Source of the DNA: Clostridium sp. AM34-11AC
Lineage (GTDB): Bacteria > Bacillota > Clostridia > Lachnospirales > Lachnospiraceae
Direction of reading: 5' to 3'
Assembly: GCF_003435375.1 (NCBI RefSeq)
Contig: NZ_QWGL01000014.1
Coordinates: forward strand, 1 to 59,363
Length of the DNA stretch: 59,363 bases
Positions 33,568 to 41,829 of this stretch are shown here, piece after piece. Each line of letters opens with the position of its first letter. Within the stretch, counting starts at the first letter, position 1. The position numbers were made by a program, and so were the translations under genes. The notes beneath the pieces are model-generated. The model had not been told where the DNA came from. It saw only the letters and a program-made list of their open reading frames with translations, and did not search any database.

Positions 33568-34124
33568 TGCCGGAAACGAAACAGTACGGCATTATCTATG
33601 CCGATCCGCCCTGGCATTATGACAGGAAACATGGAAGCGGCGTTGCGGAAAACCATTACCCCACAATGAGCATTGAAGAAATCTGTGCCCTGCCGGTATC
33701 GGAACTTGCCGCAAAAGACAGTGCCCTTTTTCTGTGGGCGACCTTCCCGCAGCTCAATGAAGCCTTCCGGGTGATCGATGCCTGGGGATTCAAATATAAA
33801 ACGCTGGCTTTTCTATGGCTCAAACAGAACCGGAAAGCGGATAGCTGGTTTTATGGCATGGGCTTTTGGACCCGCTCAAACGCGGAGGTCTGCCTGCTGG
33901 CAACCAGAGGCCGTCCGAAACGCCAATGTGCGGGAATCCATCAGTTTGTGATCTCCCATATTGAGCAGCACAGCAAGAAACCGGACGAGGTGCGGGATAA
34001 GATCGTAAAACTCATGGGCGATCAGCCCAGAGTGGAACTGTTTGCAAGACAAAAGACACCCGGCTGGGATGTATGGGGCAATGAAGTGAACTGTACGCTG
34101 ACTATGCCGGAGCGAAAGGGGTGA
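33567..34124 (+). CDS. MT-A70-family adenine-N6 DNA methyltransferase
   Basis: A 185-residue methyltransferase. YADPPWHYDRK carries the catalytic DPPW motif of the MT-A70 family, with SALFLWATFPQLNEAF, WGFKYKTLAFLWLK and the C-terminal RVELFARQ as further motifs. It modifies adenine in DNA; the target sequence is unknown. Solitary methyltransferases in conjugative elements commonly protect the incoming DNA from host restriction. No cognate endonuclease is in the window. Confidence 0.9.
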   Translation: MPETKQYGIIYADPPWHYDRKHGSGVAENHYPTMSIEEICALPVSELAAKDSALFLWATFPQLNEAFRVIDAWGFKYKTLAFLWLKQNRKADSWFYGMGFWTRSNAEVCLLATRGRPKRQCAGIHQFVISHIEQHSKKPDEVRDKIVKLMGDQPRVELFARQKTPGWDVWGNEVNCTLTMPERKG

Positions 34125-34126
34125 TT

Positions 34127-34867
34127 TTGATAGAACAAGATGCAAAGCGGCTGCTTATGGAACGGCTGGACGAGTGTTTGAAGGTTCATGCGGATATGCT
34201 GGATGCACAGAACATCGGCAGTATTTACGAGTTACAGGGACTTTCGGAACTCCACTATTATCTGAAGGTTGAGCATGTATTTACTCCGGCGGAAGTAGAG
34301 GCGCTTCTTTCTTTTCAGGACCCGTTGGATGTAGCCCGATGGTGTTGGGAAGAAAATAACCATGAACACAGTTTCCCGATCTGCGATCTTCTCAAAGAAA
34401 TTGATGCAGCGCAAAAATTTGAACATTTCACAAGCGAACCTTCCGCACAGGACAAATATACGCTCCTGATGAAACGGCTGGGACAGAATTACTTTGCTTA
34501 CAGGGAAAGCCTTATGTCAAGAGATAAGGAATCCTTAATTGAAAAAGCTGCTGAAATTACAGCCATGCAGGAGGCGTATTCCTATCTGACAACAAAGTTT
34601 GAGTTCAGGGATGAAATGCTGGATGATGTGCTGGCGCTTGAGAATCCTTTGAAATACTTTGCAGACCGTTGGCTTATGCCGGTTTCAGATGTGCTCGACG
34701 TGGATATGGATATTCGGGAAAATATTGCCGGAATCCGAGACAGCCAGGAATACCTGTGTCAGAGAGAGCCGGCTGTTTCTGTCCTGGCACGGCTGCAAAA
34801 TGCGGCTCAGGAAGTGCGGGAATGTCCGGCTGTGGAGAAACCGGTACGCGATTTCGGTGCACGGTAA
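34127..34867 (+). CDS. Conserved ICE protein with two related repeat segments
   Basis: A 246-residue helical protein. Two stretches resemble each other: EALLSFQDPLDVARWCWEEN (about residues 60-80) and DVLALENPLKYFADRWLMPV (about 170-190), each the pattern xLLxFxDPLxxxxxxW, suggesting an internal duplication. I start at the TTG at 34127, six bases after AAAGGGG; a GTG at 34121 overlaps that site. Function is unknown. Similar proteins are seen between MT-A70 and PrgI genes of this ICE family. Confidence 0.55.
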   Translation: MIEQDAKRLLMERLDECLKVHADMLDAQNIGSIYELQGLSELHYYLKVEHVFTPAEVEALLSFQDPLDVARWCWEENNHEHSFPICDLLKEIDAAQKFEHFTSEPSAQDKYTLLMKRLGQNYFAYRESLMSRDKESLIEKAAEITAMQEAYSYLTTKFEFRDEMLDDVLALENPLKYFADRWLMPVSDVLDVDMDIRENIAGIRDSQEYLCQREPAVSVLARLQNAAQEVRECPAVEKPVRDFGAR

Positions 34868-34903
34868 TGGGCCGGAAATTATATTACGATGGGAGGTGTA
34901 TAG

Positions 34904-35338
34904 ATGCCTTATGTACCTGTACCAAAGGATTTAACCAAAGTTAAGACTAAGCTGGCCTTCAATCTGACGAAGCGCCAGCTTATTTGTTTCAGCCTTGCCG
35001 GACTTGTCGGCCTTCCGGTGTATTTCTTTACCCGCGGGGCGATCGGCAATTCGGCGGCTGTACTTTTGATGATCGGGCTGATGATGCCCTTTTTCTTCTT
35101 CGCCATGTATGAGCGTGACGGGCAGCAGGCAGAAAAGATCTTGAAGAACCGGCTCCGTTATAAGCTCTGGCCGAAGGACCGTCCATACAGGACGGATAAC
35201 CTGTATAAATCTATGTCAAAGAAGGAGGTTACAAAGATTGCCAAAAAACAAGCAGCAGGAAGCTCAGGAAAAGCGTCTGCAAAAAAACATCAGGCAGGCC
35301 AAAAAGACCGGAGCCGATGCAAAGCAGGGCAAAACTAA
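34904..35338 (+). CDS. prgI: PrgI-family (VirB3-like) membrane protein
   Basis: A 144-residue protein with two membrane helices (about 28-44 and 51-68, the latter ending MPFFFFAMYERDG) and a basic Lys/Ala/Gln-rich tail. It matches PrgI, which is VirB3-like and pairs with the VirB4 ATPase. The last 101 bases overlap the start of the virB4-type gene in another frame. Confidence 0.9.
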   Translation: MPYVPVPKDLTKVKTKLAFNLTKRQLICFSLAGLVGLPVYFFTRGAIGNSAAVLLMIGLMMPFFFFAMYERDGQQAEKILKNRLRYKLWPKDRPYRTDNLYKSMSKKEVTKIAKKQAAGSSGKASAKKHQAGQKDRSRCKAGQN

Positions 35339-37712
35339 GTCTGCCCGTTCCAAGCCGTCTAAAAAAGGCGGCTTTTTTGCCGGGCTGAAAGCAGATGCCC
35401 CGCAGACGGTCCAGCAGAGCATTCCCTACCGTGAAATGTACCGGGATGGGATCTGCCGGCTGACCGATACCCTTTACACCAAAACGGTGCAGTTTTTTGA
35501 TATTAACTATCAGCTTGCACAGGCAGATGATAAAGCACAGATCTTCGAGGGTTACTGCGATTTCTTAAATTACTTCGACGCCTCGATCCATGTGCAGCTT
35601 ACCTTTATCAACCAGCGAGCCAATATGCAGGATTTTACCAAAAGCATTGACATCCCTCCCCGCGGCGACGAGTATGACGGAATCCGCAAGGAATACGGGG
35701 ATATGTTAAAGAACCAGTTGCAGAAAGGAAATAACGGTCTCACCAAACGCAAATACATTACCTTTGGGATCGAGGCAGATGACCTGCGTACTGCGAAAAT
35801 GCGTCTGGAACGCATTGAAACGGATGTGCTGGCAAATTTCAAGACTCTGGGAGTTCAGGCGAGATCCTTAAACGGACTGGAACGTCTGGAACTTCTTCAC
35901 AGCCAGCTTCACCCGGACGGCCAGGAAAAGTTTCATTTCCAGTGGTCGGATCTGCCTAAGACCGGTCTTTCTACCAAAGACTTCGTTTCCCCATCCGGGC
36001 TGTCTTTTTCAAAGGATGGAAAGACATTTCGGGTAGGCGACCATTCCGGTGCTGTCTCCTTTTTGCAGATTCTAGCGCCGGAGCTTACTGACCGGCTTTT
36101 AGCGGATCTTCTTGACTTAAACGACGCCGTGACCGTCAACCTGCATATCCAGTCTATCGACCAGGCGCAGGCGATCCGAAACATCAAGCGCAAAATGTCG
36201 GACCTGCAGAAAATGACCATTGAGGAACAAAAGAAAGCGGTCCGATCCGGGTATGACATGGACATCATTCCCACCGACCTTGCCACCTATGGAGAGGAAG
36301 CCAAAAATCTTTTGCAGGATTTGCAGAGCCGCAATGAGCGCATGTTCCTTGTGACGGTACTGGTGGAAAATATCGCTGCCAAACGCCAAAAGCTGTTCAA
36401 TGATATTTTTGCCGCTTCGGGTGTGGCACAGAAATACAACTGTGCCTTAAAACGGCTGGATTACCAGCAGGAACAGGGGCTTATGTCCTCGCTTGCTCTT
36501 GGTACGAACCAGATTGAAATTGAGCGCGGGCTTACGACCAGCAGCACAGCGATTTTTGTACCGTTTACGACCTGTGAACTGTTCCAGGAGGGCGAGGCAT
36601 TGTATTACGGCCTGAACGCCCTTTCCAATAACTTGATCATGGCGAACAGAAAAACGCTGAAAAACCCCAATGGGCTGTTTCTCGGTACCCCAGGAAGCGG
36701 CAAATCTTTCTCTGCCAAGCGTGAGATCGTCAATGTGTTCCTTCTGACGGAGGACGACATCATTATCGCCGACCCGGAAAATGAGTATGGGCCGCTGGTA
36801 CAGCAGTTCGGTTCCCAGGGGCAGGTCATTGATATTTCCCCTACTTCCACGAACTACATCAACCCGATGGACATCAATCTGGACTATTCCGATGATGAAA
36901 ACCCGATCACTTTGAAAAGTGATTTTATCCTGTCGCTGTGTGACCTTATCATCGGCGGCAAAGAAGGACTTTCCCCCATTGAAAGGACGATCATCGACCG
37001 TTGTACCAGACTGGTGTACCGGGAATACCTGCAGGACCCGTGCCCGGAAAATATGCCGATCTTAGGTGATCTTTACGAGCTGCTTTTGAAACAGTCTGAA
37101 CCGGAGGCACAGAATATCGCAACGGCGCTGGAAATCTATGTCAATGGTTCCCTTAACGTGTTCAACCACCGTTCCAATATCCAGATGGATAAACACCGGG
37201 TACTGTGTTTCCAGCTTAAGTCACTGGGAAAAGCCTTAAAGGAAATCGGGCTTTTGATCATGCAGGATGCGGTGTGGAACCGTGTCACGGCCAATCGCTC
37301 CAAACATAAAACAACCTGGTTCTATATCGACGAATTCCATCTTCTTTTGAAAGGGCAGACAGGAAGTTTCAGCGTGGAGATCTGGAAACGCTTCCGTAAA
37401 TGGGGCGGAATCCCATCAGGTTTAACGCAGAATGTCAAGGACCTTCTGGCTTCCCGTGAGATCGAAAATATTTTTGAGAACTCGGACTTTATCTATATGC
37501 TCAACCAGGCCCAGGGAGACCGTCAGATTTTGGCAAAGCAGTTGGGAATCTCCCCGCACCAGCTTTCGTATGTGACCCATTCCGGTCCCGGCGAGGGGCT
37601 TTTGTTCTTTGGAAATGTGATCATCCCCTTTGTGGACCACTTCCCGAAGGACACACTCTTGTACAGCGTGCTTACCACAAGACCGGATGAAGTAGCGGGG
37701 ACCAAAGCGTGA
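35238..37712 (+). CDS. virB4: VirB4/TrsE-type conjugal transfer ATPase (CD1110 type)
   Basis: An 824-residue ATPase. The N-terminal CagE/VirB4 domain includes IPYREMYRDGICRLTD; Walker A is GTPGSGKSFSAK (about residues 483-494), and Walker B is TWFYIDEFHLLLKG followed by IPSGLTQNVKDLLAS. It energises pilus/channel assembly. The start is a TTG with AAGGAGG at nine bases, inside prgI, so 101 bases code for both proteins. The N-terminal 50 residues are a basic Lys/Gln-rich tail encoded in the overlap. Confidence 0.95.
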   Translation: MPKNKQQEAQEKRLQKNIRQAKKTGADAKQGKTKSARSKPSKKGGFFAGLKADAPQTVQQSIPYREMYRDGICRLTDTLYTKTVQFFDINYQLAQADDKAQIFEGYCDFLNYFDASIHVQLTFINQRANMQDFTKSIDIPPRGDEYDGIRKEYGDMLKNQLQKGNNGLTKRKYITFGIEADDLRTAKMRLERIETDVLANFKTLGVQARSLNGLERLELLHSQLHPDGQEKFHFQWSDLPKTGLSTKDFVSPSGLSFSKDGKTFRVGDHSGAVSFLQILAPELTDRLLADLLDLNDAVTVNLHIQSIDQAQAIRNIKRKMSDLQKMTIEEQKKAVRSGYDMDIIPTDLATYGEEAKNLLQDLQSRNERMFLVTVLVENIAAKRQKLFNDIFAASGVAQKYNCALKRLDYQQEQGLMSSLALGTNQIEIERGLTTSSTAIFVPFTTCELFQEGEALYYGLNALSNNLIMANRKTLKNPNGLFLGTPGSGKSFSAKREIVNVFLLTEDDIIIADPENEYGPLVQQFGSQGQVIDISPTSTNYINPMDINLDYSDDENPITLKSDFILSLCDLIIGGKEGLSPIERTIIDRCTRLVYREYLQDPCPENMPILGDLYELLLKQSEPEAQNIATALEIYVNGSLNVFNHRSNIQMDKHRVLCFQLKSLGKALKEIGLLIMQDAVWNRVTANRSKHKTTWFYIDEFHLLLKGQTGSFSVEIWKRFRKWGGIPSGLTQNVKDLLASREIENIFENSDFIYMLNQAQGDRQILAKQLGISPHQLSYVTHSGPGEGLLFFGNVIIPFVDHFPKDTLLYSVLTTRPDEVAGTKA

Positions 37713-37745
37713 GACAAAAATTAAAATGGATCGGAGGTGAGAACA

Positions 37746-40424
37746 ATGGCACACGACAGGGAATTTCAAAGGAAGCGCAAAGATACCCGGATGCCGGTGC
37801 GTGATTCCCACGGGGAGGATCAACCGGCAGCCAGGCAGACCGAACAGGATTTTGACCTGCGCAGGGCACGGGACACCCCTTCTTCTGTCAACGGCAAGAC
37901 ACACAGGCAGGACATCCCTGTACAGACGGAATTTTCCCATCTGTCACCGGAAACACCGGCGTCCTTGCTGGAACAGGGCGAAGCGTATGCAACCGCTTTG
38001 GATGGTTTTTCGGAACACTTTGAGACACCGGATGCTACCAGGACAGCGCCCCCGATACAGGACAACGTGCGAAGCAATTTCCGGCAGGAGGCTTCCAGGC
38101 GTTCTTTTGTAACAGAGGATGTGACAGACCATGATACCGGAAAATATGCTCCTTCTTCCGAAGGCTCAGCCCCACCGAACGGCACAGACAGATCCGGTCA
38201 GGAACACCGTTACCGAACACACCAGCATGGGAACAAATATCAGCAGCGTTTTCAGGAAGCGGCACAGGCGGAGGAACAGGCAGCGCAGAAGGAAAAGGGT
38301 ATGGATAGCGAACCGCCGAAAACATCCAAGCTGGAATTTACTGCGGATGAACTACCGCCGGAGACAAAGGATAAAAAGCTCACCCATGCAAGACGGAAGG
38401 CGGAACGGACTGCACAAAAAGCAGAGCAGGCGCAAAATCGTCTACCTGCCCGGAAGAAACTGCGCATGGAGACGGTTTCCGACCCGGAGACCGGAAAAGC
38501 CAAAAAACACTTAAAATTTGAAAAGGAGGTCAAATCCCAAAAGGTCCATGTAAAAGGACCTGTACCCCTGCGTCCGGTCAAGGCGGGCGCCAATACTGCC
38601 ATTGGTTACGCTCATAAAAAGATTTATGAGGCAGAGGATGAAAATGTGGGCATCAAGGCAGCCCACCGCTCTGAACTTGTGGGCGAGGCAGGGCTTCGCA
38701 CGGCATATCACCGGCATAAAACTGCCCCCTACCGAAAGGCAGCGAAATTACAGCAAAAATCAGCAAAAGCAAACGCAAGACTTGCTTACCGGCAGGCTCT
38801 TAGCGACCACCCGGAGCTGAAGAAACATGCGATTGCCCGGATATGGCAGAAACAAAAACTGAAAAGGCAGTATGCCAAGGCTGCCCGTGAAGCCGGGAAA
38901 CAGGCAAAAAATGCCGCAGTCGCAACAGAGAGGGTCAGCGTCGGTATTGTCCATGCGGTCAAACGGCACCCTGTAATCTGCCTTGTCCTCCTGCTTCTCC
39001 TTTTGGTAATTTTCCTGATCACATCCCTGTTTTCCACGTTCTCCAATATCGGGACCGGCGGTTTGGGAAGTCTGGCTGCTTCTACCTATCTTGCAGATGA
39101 TCAGGACATCAACCAGGCGGAGCTTACCTATACCGAATGGGAAACGGATCTGCAAATGGAAATAGACCGGGTGGAATCAGACCGCCCCGGCTATGACGAA
39201 TACCGGTATAACCTGGGCGCAATCGAGCATGACCCGTATGTGCTGATGGGGTATCTGACTTCTGCTTATCAGGGATTTACTTACGATGAAGTGGAAAGCG
39301 TGCTGCGGCAGCTTTTCCAGGAACAATATACCCTGTCCTTTTCAGAAGAAACCGAGATCCGTTACCGCACCGAAACTTCCGTTGATCCGGAAACCGGGGA
39401 AGAAACCCAGGAGGAAGTGCCTTATGAATGGCGCATCTTAAATGTCAAGCTCACAGTCACACCTCTAGAAAACCTGGTCGTTTCCCGGATGAACGCAGAC
39501 CAGAAAGAGATCTGCGAGATCCTGCTGCAGACAAAAGGAAACCGCCAGTATGTCAAAAATGTCTTTGGCACCAACTGGCTCCCTTATGTGACCAGTTATT
39601 ACGGCTACCGGGTACATCCCATCAGTGGGGAAAAGAACTATCACACCGGTGTGGACATCGGGATGCCGGAGGGCACAGAGATCCTTGCCGGGCATGACGG
39701 AACGGTCACCCTTGCGGGAAATGCCGGCGGTTATGGCTTGTGTGTCGCTATTGAAGGCGAGGCATACGAAGGACATACCCTGACGACCAAATACGGGCAC
39801 TGTTCCCAGATCCTTGTTTCTGCCGGGCAGGAGGTCAAAGCCGGGGATGTGATCGCAAAGGTCGGGAATACCGGAAATTCTACCGGGGCCCACCTGCACT
39901 TAGAAGTCCTGGTTGACGGCCAGTATTTGAATCCCCTGTATTTTGCCGATACCGGCGATACCAGCGAACGGCACCTGCCGGAAGTTGGTTCAGGCGGCAC
40001 AGGAAACTACTTCGATTATGACATTCCACCGGAAGCCCTTGCGGATGAACAGTTTGCCGCAATGATGGCCGAGGCGGAAAAATATCTTGGCTATCCGTAT
40101 GTATGGGGAGGCGCAAGCCCTTCCACTTCCTTTGACTGTTCCGGCTATGTGTCCTGGGTGATCAACAACTGCGGCGTTGGCTGGAATTTCGGAAGGCTGA
40201 CCGCGGATGGTCTTTTAGGTGTATGTACGCCGGTATCAAGTGCGGATGCAAAACCGGGCGACCTGATCTTCTTCCAGGGGACCTACAACACCAGCGGCGC
40301 AAGCCATGTAGGGATCTATGTGGGAAATGGAATGATGATCCACTGTGGAGACCCGATTTCTTATGCAAACATCAATACAAGCTACTGGCAGCAGCATTTT
40401 TATACATTTGGGCGTCTGCCTTAA
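37746..40424 (+). CDS. Conjugation-associated cell-wall hydrolase (M23 plus NlpC/P60)
   Basis: An 892-residue protein. About 400 N-terminal residues are charged, low-complexity and probably cytoplasmic, followed by one strong membrane helix (about residues 410-433). The extracellular part holds an M23 peptidase-like domain (about 620-720; YRVHPISGEKNYHTGVDIG, HLHLEV) and a C-terminal NlpC/P60 domain (about 775-892; YVWGGASP, catalytic Cys in FDCSGYVSW, His in SHVGIYVGNG). It probably opens peptidoglycan for the transfer channel, the role of Tn916 Orf14. ATG at 37746 has GGAGGTG seven bases upstream. Confidence 0.9.
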   Translation: MAHDREFQRKRKDTRMPVRDSHGEDQPAARQTEQDFDLRRARDTPSSVNGKTHRQDIPVQTEFSHLSPETPASLLEQGEAYATALDGFSEHFETPDATRTAPPIQDNVRSNFRQEASRRSFVTEDVTDHDTGKYAPSSEGSAPPNGTDRSGQEHRYRTHQHGNKYQQRFQEAAQAEEQAAQKEKGMDSEPPKTSKLEFTADELPPETKDKKLTHARRKAERTAQKAEQAQNRLPARKKLRMETVSDPETGKAKKHLKFEKEVKSQKVHVKGPVPLRPVKAGANTAIGYAHKKIYEAEDENVGIKAAHRSELVGEAGLRTAYHRHKTAPYRKAAKLQQKSAKANARLAYRQALSDHPELKKHAIARIWQKQKLKRQYAKAAREAGKQAKNAAVATERVSVGIVHAVKRHPVICLVLLLLLLVIFLITSLFSTFSNIGTGGLGSLAASTYLADDQDINQAELTYTEWETDLQMEIDRVESDRPGYDEYRYNLGAIEHDPYVLMGYLTSAYQGFTYDEVESVLRQLFQEQYTLSFSEETEIRYRTETSVDPETGEETQEEVPYEWRILNVKLTVTPLENLVVSRMNADQKEICEILLQTKGNRQYVKNVFGTNWLPYVTSYYGYRVHPISGEKNYHTGVDIGMPEGTEILAGHDGTVTLAGNAGGYGLCVAIEGEAYEGHTLTTKYGHCSQILVSAGQEVKAGDVIAKVGNTGNSTGAHLHLEVLVDGQYLNPLYFADTGDTSERHLPEVGSGGTGNYFDYDIPPEALADEQFAAMMAEAEKYLGYPYVWGGASPSTSFDCSGYVSWVINNCGVGWNFGRLTADGLLGVCTPVSSADAKPGDLIFFQGTYNTSGASHVGIYVGNGMMIHCGDPISYANINTSYWQQHFYTFGRLP

Positions 40425-40442
40425 CAGATTGGAGGTAATAAA

Positions 40443-40688
40443 TTGAATCCTAAAATTGAAAAACTGGAAAAGGAAATTGAAAAGACCAAAACAAGGATTG
40501 CGGAAATGCAGGCAAAGCTCCATAAGCTGGAGGAACAGAAAACAGAGCTGGAAAATACCGATTATGTAGCGGTGGCGCGCAGTTTCAAACTGACGCCCCA
40601 GCAGCTTGCGGATTTTTTGAAATCACAGCAGGCAGCCCCTTCGGAAACTGTTTTACCGCAGGAGAAGGAGGATGTGCATGAGGCTTAA
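40443..40688 (+). CDS. DUF4315-family protein
   Basis: An 81-residue protein with a long coiled coil from MNPKIEKLEKEIEKTKTRI to about residue 40, then a KLTPQQLADFLKSQ segment. The start is TTG behind GGAGG. DUF4315 proteins are constant companions of the NlpC/P60 and DUF4366 genes in these elements; function unknown. It overlaps the DUF4366 gene by 11 bases. Confidence 0.9.
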   Translation: MNPKIEKLEKEIEKTKTRIAEMQAKLHKLEEQKTELENTDYVAVARSFKLTPQQLADFLKSQQAAPSETVLPQEKEDVHEA

Positions 40689-41790
40689 AAAACTTTCCCT
40701 GCTGCTGGCGCTTACGCTTCTTGTAAGTGTCAGCGCATTACCTGTAACGGCTCATGCCGGCGGTTCCAAAGACACCACACCGCCAACGCTGACTGCTTCC
40801 ATGGAGGGCGATGCCCTGAAAATAGAAAGCAGTGACGATCTATCCGGCGTGGAGGCGGTCTTTGTTGATGAAAACCGTATCAACTCCCTCACCGACGGGA
40901 AAGCGTCGGTCGCACTGAAAGATTATGCCGGAACAGAAAAACAGGTAAGCATATACGCAAAAGATTATGCCGGCAACCGTTCTGATGTGGTAAAGCTGGA
41001 TAATCCGTATTACAAAGAACCGGCTCCTGAAAAGAAACCTGCTACGACAGCACCCCAGAGTCCGTCCGGTACACAGACAAAACCGCCTAAGGAAGAAAAA
41101 CCTTCCGGCTCAAACGCTGCAACCCCTTCCGGCGGCGGAAATTCTTCCGGTTCAGATAACAGTACCGGACAGCAGGAAAATACTTCTGCGATCCCGGAAG
41201 GTGCATTTACCCCGGAAGGCACCGGAACGGTACAGGACAACATCAGCGGTACGGATGGGGAAAAACAGTTTTACACCATCACTACGGACGCGGGCAATGT
41301 CTTTTATCTGGTGATCGACGGGAAACGGGAAGATAACAATGTCTACTTCTTAAACGGCGTCACAGAGTCCGACCTGATGGCACTTGCAGAAAAGAACAAT
41401 GGCAGCATGAGCATGATCCCCCAGGAAGAAAGCTGTAACTGCACAGAAAAATGTGAGGCAGGAAAGGTTAATACCGGCTGTCCGGTCTGCAAAAATGACT
41501 TAAATGGCTGCAAAGGAAAAGAAAAGCCGGCGGAAACTGAAAAACCGGCAGAACCGGAAAAGCCGAAGAAAGAAACCGGCAGCGTCGGCACGATCCTGTT
41601 TATCCTTGCTGCCTTACTTGCGGTCGGCGGGATCGGTTACTATGTAAAAATCGTGCGTCCGAAACAGCAGGCCGAGGACGATGCGGAATTTGAGGATGAC
41701 GGTTATGGCGAAGGCTTTGACCCGGATGAGGCATACGGGGAACCGGAATATCTTTCCGAGGATGATTTTGACGACAAGGACAGCAAATAA
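40678..41790 (+). CDS. DUF4366-family surface protein
   Basis: A 370-residue protein with a signal peptide (MRLKKLSLLLALTLLVSVSA, cleavage after THAG-type region), an immunoglobulin-like beta domain, a Pro/Ser/Gly/Asn linker, a Cys-rich module (CNCTEKC, CPVCKNDLNGCKG), a membrane helix (about 300-320) and a very acidic cytoplasmic tail. This is the DUF4366 layout of Tn1549-type elements, probably an accessory of the transfer surface. ATG 40678 fits the AAGGAGG at 40665-40671 better than the ATG at 40672. Confidence 0.85.
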   Translation: MRLKKLSLLLALTLLVSVSALPVTAHAGGSKDTTPPTLTASMEGDALKIESSDDLSGVEAVFVDENRINSLTDGKASVALKDYAGTEKQVSIYAKDYAGNRSDVVKLDNPYYKEPAPEKKPATTAPQSPSGTQTKPPKEEKPSGSNAATPSGGGNSSGSDNSTGQQENTSAIPEGAFTPEGTGTVQDNISGTDGEKQFYTITTDAGNVFYLVIDGKREDNNVYFLNGVTESDLMALAEKNNGSMSMIPQEESCNCTEKCEAGKVNTGCPVCKNDLNGCKGKEKPAETEKPAEPEKPKKETGSVGTILFILAALLAVGGIGYYVKIVRPKQQAEDDAEFEDDGYGEGFDPDEAYGEPEYLSEDDFDDKDSK

Positions 41791-41829
41791 GGCTGTCCTT
41801 TTAGATTTTATGAAAGTGAGGATTTTTTC

